Assembly (NCBI GenBank): GCA_030220185.1
Contig: JASPKZ010010272.1
Location: 4,575,501-4,639,500 of the forward strand
Length of the DNA stretch: 64,000 nt
Reading direction: 5' to 3'
DNA from: Diploptera punctata
Lineage: Eukaryota > Arthropoda > Insecta > Blattodea > Blaberidae
Shown: positions 55,485-64,000 of the stretch, one piece after another
Position numbering within the stretch: the first letter of the stretch is position 1
Layout: each line of letters begins with the position of its first letter
The notes under the pieces: model-generated
The model's input: the letters and a program-made list of their open reading frames with translations, nothing else
Told to the model about the DNA's origin: nothing
Database searches by the model: none
Position numbers and translations under genes: made by a program

Positions 55485-55856
55485 GTGTCCACCGCTGTGG
55501 TCTCGAGGTAGCATGCTGTCTTGTCATGCAGTGGGCCCGGGTTCGATCCCCGGTCGGGGCAGTTTTTCTGGGTGAGGTTTTTATCGGGGTTTTTCCTCAC
55601 CTGTAAGACAAATGTCAGGAAAACTTTAAGGCCTGAACGGTCCCCGAAATCATATGGCCATCGTTATCATCATCATCCTTATCATTATTATCATCATCCT
55701 TATCATTATTATCATCATCATCATCATCCTTCACCAGTGTGGAAAGCAACAGGAAGCTACCACATCTTCATTTCCCTAGTAAAGCTGCAAGCATAGCATG
55801 AAAATGCTATGATTGCAGTGAAGGATCTGCCTTCGGGCAGAATTACTATGGATGGA
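55485..55856 (+). mobile_element. SINE-A1 with expanded microsatellite
   Basis: Full-length copy; the internal atc/atcctt microsatellite is longer than in other copies (about 75 bp). Target duplication tgatattaag at 55475-55484 and 55857-55866. Confidence 0.88.
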
Positions 55857-56302
55857 TGATATTAAGATATCACCTTGAAATTTGGACTGAGAAGCTACAT
55901 GAAATGTACCTGATGTATAATTTTTTTAAGAAAATTAAAAAATGTATTTCTTTAAAAACTCAAATTGTGAAAATTTTGAACAGTAAATTTTGAAAACATC
56001 CGCAATGATATCATATTATATATCAAATGAAAGTATTATTCATAAGCTTTAAAATGTCACCTTCATCATGACTGTAGTTATCATGGTTCTCTGGTAAATT
56101 TTTATTTAAATATATGGTAGATAGCAAATTTTGAGATTTTTTTTTACTTTTGTAAATTCAGCAAGTTAAAAATGAGTGGTCCAAAAATTCTGAAAATATT
56201 TTAAAACATCTTATGCACAGATATAAAAGAACAAAAAATTGACCAAATTTACTACATTAAGATTTTATATATTAGCGTATTTACCCTTCTCTATTTACTT
56301 AC

Positions 56303-56704
56303 CTTTGAATTTTCTACTTCATTTTGTAATTTTAACTTTTTAGAAAATTGTTTTCCGACAGCAACTTTCAATGCCTGTGAAGACTTTAATGAAATGCCTG
56401 CAAAACCACTTTTATTCTCTATTTGATCTGAAGACTGAGGAATAACTTTTGACATCTCAATAGTAAAGTTACTATTTTGTGCAGTGCTGCTTTCTTTATT
56501 TTCATGAACAATAACGGGTTTTCCATTCTTTACTTTGGTAACTAGACCCAAATCATTAAGCTGCGAAGGAGACAGAATGAAAACATTGAAACTTTTTGAT
56601 GAATGAAGTGCAGATATGTTCTTCTCACTCAATGTTACTGTGTTCAGCTTCTGTTTCCCTCTAGAAACACCTGGATCATCCTCATTTCCTGCCGGAGCAG
56701 ACAT
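56303..56704 (-). CDS. Zinc-finger/AT-hook gene, coding exon 1 (start codon)
   Basis: This exon encodes residues 1-134, beginning MSAPAGNEDD. The ATG is the first in the open frame. It ends AAG|gtaagt in phase 0, and the next three codons of the genomic frame run into a stop, which supports the donor. The sequence is hydrophilic with no recognised domain; it contains FNVFILSPSQLNDLGL and NGKPVIVHEN, which look conserved-domain-like but which I cannot name. A possible 3' splice acceptor (tttcag) lies at about 56769, so the 5' UTR may start in an exon further right. A short upstream ATG (MGR then stop) lies between it and the main start. No promoter could be identified in the repeat-filled flank. 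Confidence 0.78.
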
Positions 56705-57208
56705 TTTGAGTAACTGTGGTGTCCAATTACAATTTGGTATTTGATTTATCTACCCATGTTGATATTTTCTGAAAATGATGAAATTACGTAAAATATAGCA
56801 CTCAATATAATCCTCAATATAAAACAGCTATGCTACCTGTATATAATGCCAAAATATAATCTCATCTAGAAAATAAATTAAATTGAAACAGATTGTTCTA
56901 GTCATTTCACACGGAATCATAACACTGATTTAACAATTTTAAATTAGTAACTTACAAAATAAAATTTTGATAATTACATAGATTGACACTAACTGCAAGA
57001 AACTCTGCCCATGTCACATATAACCAACTTAATAAACCAACATATGCTCTTAACAGTAAAATGAGGGTCCAAACATCTATTATGCTTATATTATATTAAA
57101 TGGATTAAAATAAAAAAGTTCATAAATTGGATTTGAAGTTCAAAGTAAGCAAGCTCCCACAGAGATCCCAGCACAGGTTAGCTTTATAAGACAAGAATGC
57201 AAAATATA

Positions 57209-57725
57209 CAGTGTCCCATTCAAACCTCCCACATTTTAATTAATCGTAACTCTCAAAGTATGCTGAATTATGAAATGAGGTTGGTATTAAAAGAAAGAGA
57301 AACTCAAAGAAGTTTTTGTTTTCATTGATGCAGTTAATTTATCTGTTGCATGTTGAACAATAATGACATAAAACAAAATGGCGAGCACAAGCTGTTTTCT
57401 GCTATGCAGAGATGAAGTCAATTACAGTGCAAATAAATTACCGGAGAGAATATGGAGGAAATGCACCCGATGGGAAGACCATTAAGGCATGGCTTGAGAA
57501 GTTTCTGGCGATTGGAAGCATATAAAAATAATCAGGAGGTGCTCGTACACATGTTTAAAAAAAAATGATTGAAGAAATGGTGCACATATAGAGGTGTTTT
57601 AATGTGTGGCAATGAAAATTCTTTGAGTTTCTGTTTCGTTTAATACTGGCCTCATTTCATAATTCTGCATACTTTGTTAGTTAAATGATTAATTAAAATG
57701 TGGGAGGCTTGAATGGGACACCCTG
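57209..57725. mobile_element. Mariner-derived MITE with about 75-bp TIRs
   Basis: TIRs cagtgtcccattcaaacctc and its complement end, flanked by TA (57207-57208, 57726-57727). The centre preserves a transposase N-terminal piece on the plus strand: VQINYRREYGGNAPDGKTIK, AWLEKFLAIGSI. Internally deleted. Confidence 0.8.
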
Positions 57726-57945
57726 TATTATGAAAGATTGCCCTGTTTCTGAAAATAATGAAGGAGAATGGAATAAACCTGCTAACATTTTAAAACCATC
57801 TGCAAAAGAAAGCCTAGGCACAAAAAGAAGATGGTTTAAAAAAAGGCATAGGACACTGGGATGAAGAAATAGTGCAGATTATCAAAAATAAAAAAGGAGC
57901 ATATCACAAGTACTTACCAAGGAAATCAGAAGACAAAATCATTTA

Positions 57946-58455
57946 TGAGGGTCACTAGATAAGTTTTGAGACACGACAGTGTGGCGACAGGAATGCAATA
58001 AACTAATATACCACTCGAAAGCCCAACCCTTGAACGTCAAAACCATAGCAGGTAGAAATTATTTCTTTCAGTTGTCTCTGAGCAGCACCCTTATGAAGTA
58101 GTCTGTGTGTGGTGAAATAAAAAGTGTCCTATGGAGAGGGAGCATTTTCGTGCTAAGATTTTATATCATTTTAAGTGCAGTTTAAATGAGTCACAAACAC
58201 TTGAATAACTCACATGAGCATTTCTGGACCTTGCTCCTTCATGTGCAATAGTTTTCCGCTGGTTTGCTGAATTTAAGAAGTGGAGAACATCCCTTAAAGA
58301 TGAAGGGAGAAGTGGGAGGCCAACAACTGTATTGACAGAAGAAAACATCTCCACAGTGGAGACTCTGATTAAGGAGGATCCGCGACTGATCTGTAAGGAC
58401 ATCGAGTGGGCCCTAGGGATTAGTTCGCTGAGTGTTTCCATCATCCTGCATATTT
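57946..58455 (+). mobile_element. Mariner element, 5' fragment
   Basis: Left TIR tgagggtcactagataagtt follows TA. The plus strand encodes the HTH region: RWFAEFKKWRTSLKDEGRSG, RPTTVLTEENISTVETLIKE, DPRLICKDIEWALGIS. The element stops at about 58455 with no right TIR. Confidence 0.8.
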
Positions 58456-59095
58456 TTCAGGTTTTTACGTATTTTTACTTTATTTTTTCAGCCTCCCGCC
58501 TCACATATTAAAGAACATTTCTCCCATATTTCATTCCAATATAATATTCTGTGGTTGAAGTACATTTTTTACAATTTTTAACAATTTAATTTGGATTATC
58601 AAAATATTCTGACCGATAGATCAAACTGTACATTGGCATCATAGCTTTGTTCCAAAGCAGTAATGAACTTAATACGCAGCACATTAGTGTCAATGCCAAC
58701 ATTAAATTAGTTTTTATGTTGGTATTAGGTTCTAGAACTGCCGCATGAATAAACTTAAGTTGTTTAAGCTAGAGACCGGAAGTTGAAGATACAGAAATGA
58801 TAATGTTCCTCAAACTTTCTTTTGCTTTTGTGTTTATGTGTTTTCTCTCCTGTACCAGTTACGATATGTCCATTATAGTAATTACACTATGCGCAGTGAA
58901 AGTGATAAGGAATACCATACAACACCATCAAAGAAGAAACCTCATTATATGTGTTTATCTTTCAAACTTGGAGAAAAATTATTTTTGGACTGGCCCAGTG
59001 AAAAAAAAAAAATTTAATTCCTATCCTTCTATTATTTAATACTTTCCCATTCCCGATTCATAATCAAGAAACAATAAACTTACTTCCCATAAATA
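58456..59095. other. No feature recognised
   Basis: The 80-codon frame at 58797-59039 has a hydrophobic start but no family match. This flank lies 5' of the zinc-finger gene; no promoter element was identified. Confidence 0.4.
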
Positions 59096-59099
59096 TAAA

Positions 59100-60558
59100 G
59101 CTTATTATATTTGAAGATAAACTTTTTTCGCCCAGACCGAGATTCGAACCCGGGACCTTTGGGTTTCTAGGCCAATGCTCTACCATCTGAGCTATCGGGG
59201 CGAGTTCCGATTTACAAGCAAACTTTTTTCTCTAATATACCTTGTAATTCCCAGCACCAAATACTATGAAGTCAATGCTTCTATCTTTGCAAATGGCGGC
59301 TTCTTAGTTAAGAAGACATTTATCGAGAATTTAAACACTACTTTATAAAGCCAGTAGGGCTTGAATTGATGTTTTCATTATTAATTTAACCTTCTCACTG
59401 AAGGATAAATTATATTTGAAGAGAAAAAAATTCGCCAAGACCGAGACTCCAACCAGGGACCTTTGGCTTTCTAGGCCAATGCTATACCATCTGAGCTATC
59501 GGGCGGAGTTCCAATCTAGACGGAAATTTTTCTCTTATATATGCTGTAATTCCCAGTACCAAATGCTACGAATCCTTTGCTTCTATCTTTGAAAATGACG
59601 GCTTCTTAGTTAAGAAGGATTTATCGGGAATTTAAACATTACTTTATTAAGCCAGTAGGGTTTCAATTGATGCTTTTATTATTAATTTAACACTTCTCAA
59701 TGAAGGATAGATTATATTTGAAGAGAAAAATTCTTTTGCCCAGTTCGAGACTCGAACCCAGGACCTTTGGCTTTCTAGGCCAATGCTGTACCATCTGAGC
59801 TATCGGCTCGAGTTTCGATCTAGACACAATTTTTTCTCTTATATAAGTTGTAATTCCCAGCACCAATTGTCATGCAGCGGGCCCGGGTTCGATCCCCGGT
59901 CGGGGCAGTTTTTCTGGGTGAGATTTTTATCAGGGTTTTTTCTCACCTGTAAGACAAATGTCAGGAAAACTTTAAGGCCCAAACGGTCCCCAAAATCATA
60001 TGACCATCATCATCATTCTTACCATTACCATCATCCTTCACCGGTGTGGAAAGCAACGGGAAGTTACCACACCTACAATTCCCTAGTAAAGATGCAAGCA
60101 TAGCATGAAAATGCTATGATTGCAGTGAAGGACCTGCCTTCGGGTAGAATTACTATGGATGGATGGAAATGCTATGAACCTTGGGCTTTGTAGACCAATG
60201 CTCTACCATCTGAGCTATCAGGGAGAGTTCCAGAGTAGACGCAATTTTTTCTCTTATATATATTGTAATTCCCAGCACCAAATGCTATGAACCATTTGCT
60301 TCTATCTTTGCAAATGGCGGCTTCTTAGTTAAGAAGACATTTATCGGGAATTTAAACACTACTTTATAAAGCCACTGGGGCTTCAATTGACGTTTTTATT
60401 ATTAATTTTACACTTCTCGCTGAAGGATAAAATATATTTGACGAGAAAAAAAATTCGCTTAGACTGAGACTCGAACCGGGACCTTTGATTTTCTAGGAAA
60501 ATGCTCTACCCTCTGAGCTATCGGGAGAGTTCCGATCTAGACGCAAATTTTTCTCTTA
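59100..60558 (-). mobile_element. SINE-B tandem array, minus orientation
   Basis: tRNA-like heads at about 59135-59205, 59430-59510, 59740-59815, 60175-60235 and 60470-60530, spaced about 300 bp except where a SINE-A1 is inserted. Each has the aatgctctaccatctgagct box and the spacer aatggcggcttcttagttaa. Units differ more than those at 26.4 kb. Confidence 0.82.
59868..60168 (+). mobile_element. SINE-A1, 5'-truncated, inside the SINE-B array
   Basis: Starts within the head (ttgtcatgcagcgggcccgg) and runs to the ggatgg tail. It interrupts a SINE-B unit between cagcaccaa and aatgctatgaa. Confidence 0.82.
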
Positions 60559-60775
60559 AGGTAAGGTACGTACACACTTGCGCGCCGCTAGCGCGCACCA
60601 TGTTCGTCAGATTTGTACGGGGTTTTAAGGTGCACGCGCGCCGCGCACATGCGGCGCACCACGATCCACTCATTGTCGGTTTTTTCCATGAACACTTTGA
60701 TGGTTCGCTGTTTAGATTTGGACGGGTACTTGAGAGGTTCGTTGTTTTCGGCGCGCACCTTATTATTATTTGAGT

Positions 60776-61008
60776 ATGGAGTGGTCAGAGGGAAACATGT
60801 TAAAAAAAACTTATTAATCTTTATAGAAACAAACAATTATTGTGGGGATCCTCAACATAAGGATCATTTCAAAAAATCATTGGAAAGAGATGCCTGGAGG
60901 GAAATAGGAGATAAAATGGATATATCTCTGGATACATACAGGAAGAAGATAATTACTTTACTTTTTTCCTACCGGCGAGAGAAAAGTAAAATATTGTTAT
61001 ATTGTTGA
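60776..61008 (+). pseudogene. MADF (Myb/SANT-like) protein remnant of the Harbinger element
   Basis: ATG at 60776 reads MEWSEGNMLKK; in the A-run around 60802-60808 the frame shifts by one and continues NLLIFIETNNYCGDPQHKDH, FKKSLERDAWREIGDKMDIS, LDTYRKKIITLLFSYRREKS. These match the MADF pattern: hydrophobic start, Pro-x-H-x-D/H, A-W-x-E-I, and the final SYRRE helix. The usual Trp before the DP is Gly (CGDP). MADF/Myb-like proteins are the second protein of many Harbinger elements and bind DNA with the transposase. The frame ends soon after the domain. Confidence 0.75.
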
Positions 61009-61284
61009 CACATAACTTAGTATTGTTGGGTTGACGATACAATAAATAGTGAAGATCGTCAGGTCAGTGTGCACGTTGATGTCTATCGATATTTTTTACT
61101 CTAAGGAATAAAAAAAAATGATTTCACAATATTGTTATACTGTTATACAGCATGCCTGTTTTTTTTTTCAATGTTATGTGTTTTTTTTTTCGTGTGATAC
61201 TAAACACGTTCATTTCATAATGTTATGTATGAAGTATCACAAAACAATAGAATATATAAACACATACCAGTAATAAGCGTATTG

Positions 61285-61390
61285 TGTAAGATGACCAGAC
61301 GTTCCGATTTTGGCGGGACAGTCCCAATTTTTAACAATTTGTCCCGCGTCCCGCGAAATTTAAAAAAAATCCCGATTTTTGGGAAAGAAT
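61285..61390. repeat. CCCG-rich palindromic patch
   Basis: Contains gaccagacgttccgattttg, gcgggacagtcccaattttt, gtcccgcgtcccgcg and tcccgatttttggga. Several segments are mutually complementary (cgggac/gtcccg). This resembles ends of some hAT-type elements from memory, but no target duplication was found. Confidence 0.4.
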
Positions 61391-61399
61391 GCACGACAA

Positions 61400-62220
61400 G
61401 CTAGGGAACGGCGGGAGAACGGAAAGGGAATATACGGTTTTCGGCGCCCATGTAGCTATTTCGCCAGGATATGAATTTTATATTATTTTTGTTAATTTTA
61501 TAATGTTAAACTTTAATAATAACAAATCATTGTTGAGAACTGCTTATCGAAGTTTACATTGTTGATCCAACCACCATTGTTTGGTAAATAAAGTGTGGAC
61601 ACAAAAAAATCGCAATTGAGTGTTGAGACTTTGAAAGTTATTTTGTGTGTGAAATATAATTTAACAAATTCTTGTGAAAAAAAATCATGACCTTTTAAAC
61701 AACGACAGCAATCTACTTAAAAAATTCACTCAAATGAGAAATATGCCAAAGAATAAAATAATACTGGTAGCATACATAATTTTGTAATGTATTACATTTG
61801 TAAATTGTACTTATGTTGATATTAAAATTAATATATTATAATATTTTTGCGTTCTATAAACATTTTTGTTGCTCCATAAAGTGTCTTTTACATTTTTATA
61901 ATTTATAGAATCAAATAAGACCAACATATTTTTTTCATATTTCATAATATGTTGGCGAAATGTTCATATTTTAGTAAACATTTAATATTCATTCATATTT
62001 TTCAATTTTTTAAAAATAAAATTTCAATTATTGGTTAAAAACATTTTTGAAGTGATTGTAGTTTTGAAATTATTTGACAATGTAATATGGTATACAGGTA
62101 AGAATTCCTCAGAATCCCATCCAGAAGAAAAAAAAAATAGTTTTGATAAAAGAAAATAATTGAATAAGGAGACTTGGAATGACCATGTGTAGGCATTTGT
62201 CTCTGCAAAATGTCTACTGA
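61400..62220. other. AT-rich interior of the Harbinger element
   Basis: No open frame or repeat signature was recognised. Confidence 0.4.
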
Positions 62221-62323
62221 AGGTTTGTGGGTTTCCTATGGATCACAGGAGGTTCGTTGAAATTAATAATTTCGACGAACATAACACGAGCAGCGTGCGC
62301 GCCACGCATATGTGTACGTACCT

Positions 62324-64000
62324 TTATATACGCTGTAATTCCCAGCACAAAATGCTATGAAGCCTTTGCTTCTATCTTTGTAAATGGCGGCTTCTTACAA
62401 CGTATATAAGAGAAAATTTTGCCTCTAGATTGGAACTCGCCTCGATAGCTCAGATGGTAGAACATTGGCCTAGAAATGCAAAAAGGTCCAGGGTTCGAGT
62501 CTCGGTCAGAGCGAAAATATGTTCTCTTCATATATAATCTATCCTTCAGTGAGAAGTGTTAAATGAATAATAAGAACATCAATTGAAGCCCTATTGGCTT
62601 TATAAAGCAGTATTTAAATTCCCGATAAATGTCTTCTTAACTAAGAAGCCGCCATTTGCAAAGATAGAAGCAAATGGTTCATAGCATTTGGAGCTGGGAA
62701 TTACAATGTACATAAGAGAGAAAATTGCGTTTACTCTGGAATTCTCCCTGATAGCTCAGATGGTAGAGCATTGGTCTACAAAGCCCAAGGTTCCGGGTTC
62801 GAGTCTCGGTCTGGTCGATTTTTTTTATTCTTCAAATATAATTTATCCTTCAGTGAGAAGTGTTAAATTAATAACATCAAATGAATCTCCTACTGGCTTT
62901 ATAAAGTAGTGTTTAAATTCCCGATAAATGTCTTCTTAACTAAGAAGCTGTCATTTGCAAACATAAAAGCAAAGGCCTTCATAGCGTTTGGTGTTGTGAA
63001 TTACAACGTATATGAGAGAAAAATTTGCGGTCAGATCGGAAATGGCGCCGACAGCTCAGATGGTAGAGCAGTGGTCTAGAAAGCCTAAGGTACCGGGTTC
63101 GAGTCTCGGTCTGGGCGATTTTTTTTTTTCTTCAAATATAATTTATCCTTCAGTGAGAACTGTTAAATTAATAATAACAACATCAACTGAAGCCCTACTA
63201 GCTTTGTAAAGTAGTGTTTAAATTTCCTCTTAACTAAGAAGCCGCCATTTGCAAAGATAGAAGGAAAGGCTTCATAGCGTTTAGTGTTGGGGATTACAAT
63301 TTATATGAGAGAAAGATTTGAGTTAGATCTGAAATCGCCCTGATAGCTCAGATGGTAAGGCATTGATCCAGAAAGCCTAAGGTCCCGGGTTCGAGTTTCG
63401 GTCTGGGCCAAAACTTTTTCTCTTCAAATATAATGTATCCTTCAGTGAGAAGTGTTAAATGAATAATAAGAACATCAATTGAAGCCCTATTGGCTTTATA
63501 AAGTAGTGTTTAAATTCCCGATAAATGTCTTCTTAACTAAGAAGCCGCCATTTGCAGATATAGAAGCAAATATTTCATAGTATTTGGTGCTGGGAATTAC
63601 AATGTATATCAGAAACAAATTTGCGTCTAGATAGGAACTCGCGCCGATAGCTCGATGGTAGAGCATTGGTCTACAAATCCGAAGGTTCCGGGTTCGAGTC
63701 TCGGTCTAAGCGATTTTTTTTTCCTTCAAATATAATTTATCGTTCAGTGAGAAGTTTTGAATTAATAATAAAAACATCAAATGAAGCCCTACTGGCTTTA
63801 TAAAGTACTGTTTAAATTCCCGATAAATGTCTTCTTAACTAAGAAGCTGCCATTTGCAAAGATAAAAGCAAAGGCTTCATTGCGTTTGGTGTTGGGAATT
63901 ACAATGTATATGAGAGAAAAATTTGCGTCTAGATCGGAACTCGCGCCGATAGCTGAGATGGTAGAGCATTGGTCTAGAAAGCCTAAGGTACCGGGTTCGA
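62324..64000 (+). mobile_element. SINE-B tandem array, plus orientation (continues right)
   Basis: After a minus-oriented stub (62324-62396) the array flips at about 62397. Plus-oriented tRNA-like heads follow at about 62444-62515, 62750-62815, 63046-63115, 63338-63410, 63643-63715 and 63946 onward, spaced about 300 bp. Several heads retain good A and B boxes (gatagctcagatggtagagc, gggttcgagtctcgg). Confidence 0.85.

Larger units (their letters stand above)
1453..56704 (-). other. Host gene: AT-hook / multi zinc-finger protein, ten coding exons (3' end outside window)
   Basis: I assembled this gene by hand from GT-AG splice sites and phase continuity. The ten exons (402, 86, 157, 146, 181, 623, 56, 4079, 147 and 176 nt) join in one reading frame of 6053 nt, or 2017 codons plus 2 nt, so at least one more exon lies left of the window. 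In order the protein has a unique N-terminus, a C2HC finger, a C2H2 finger, another C2HC finger, a C2H2 finger, a huge Ser/Asn/Glu-rich region, AT-hooks, an Arg-Gly repeat, a C2H2 finger, a C2HC finger and a C2H2 finger. The C2HC units share a W..A.E..GY..C....C spacing ending in HY..C. A chromatin or DNA-binding role is inferred. The alternating finger types recall ZNF512-like proteins; an N-terminal part of a TFIIIC (GTF3C2-like) subunit is another possibility. I assign no symbol. Confidence 0.8.
60559..62323 (+). mobile_element. PIF/Harbinger-type element carrying a MADF gene remnant
   Basis: The insertion interrupts a SINE-B unit, so its ends are exact: flanking TTA at 60556-60558 and 62324-62326, the 3-bp target duplication typical of PIF/Harbinger. 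TIRs are aggta-aggtacgtacaca with cgcgcc on the left and the complement of aggtacgtacacatatgcgt on the right; the left end has five extra bases. Inside are the MADF remnant, AT-rich filler and a CCCG-rich palindromic patch (about 61290-61385). No DDE transposase was found, so it is non-autonomous. Confidence 0.85.

Noticed and set aside
60501..60773. 90-codon open frame with His/Arg-rich residues over the Harbinger left end
   Set aside because: It straddles the SINE/Harbinger junction and overlaps the TIR, so it is a chance frame.

Overview
This is an AT-rich, intron-rich, repeat-dense animal nuclear sequence. The mix of repeats points to an insect, most likely a cockroach or relative (Blattodea): tRNA-derived SINEs, non-LTR elements with short simple tails, mariner/Tc1/Tigger/Harbinger DNA transposons and many Penelope-like elements. 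The organism call rests on recognising element families from memory and is tentative. Nothing bacterial or viral was seen.

One host gene can be supported. It lies on the minus strand and spans almost the whole window, from about 56.7 kb down to 1.45 kb, and it continues past the left edge. Ten coding exons join with matching splice phases: 56303-56704, 54338-54423, 51690-51846, 49400-49545, 41327-41507, 35418-36040, 17671-17726, 10349-14427, 6244-6390 and 1453-1628. The product (at least 2017 codons) is a nuclear-type protein with alternating C2HC and C2H2 zinc fingers, a very large acidic low-complexity exon, AT-hooks and a long Arg-Gly repeat. The large exon carries an exact 990-bp tandem duplication that also copied the intron's splice acceptor, and a single in-frame TAA just before the AT-hook part.

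Everything else is introns and flank filled with nested mobile DNA. 0-10 kb: SINEs, three nested non-LTR fragments and a tRNA-like foldback. 14.5-25.9 kb: a Nemis-like mariner split by a Penelope insert, two more SINE families, a long-TIR MITE carrying a SINE, and a second mariner. 26.3-35 kb: a tandem tRNA-like SINE array, a Tc1 element split by a SINE, a degenerate Penelope element split by a LINE, and a Tigger/pogo relic carrying a Penelope insert. 36-52 kb: another mariner, several LINE tails, many foldback Penelope 3' ends, and 39-bp and 207-bp tandem repeats. 53-64 kb: SINEs, mariner relics, and a Harbinger element with a MADF gene remnant inside an inverted SINE array.

The most interesting system is the set of about twenty Penelope-like 3' ends. 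Most are foldbacks and share a terminal GAGGTRAG...CCTCATARTG signature. About ten loci carry a motif like the minimal hammerhead ribozyme: CTGAAGA, a stem-loop, GAA(A), then a self-complementary hexamer or octamer. The palindrome differs between families while staying palindromic, which suggests selection on dimer pairing.
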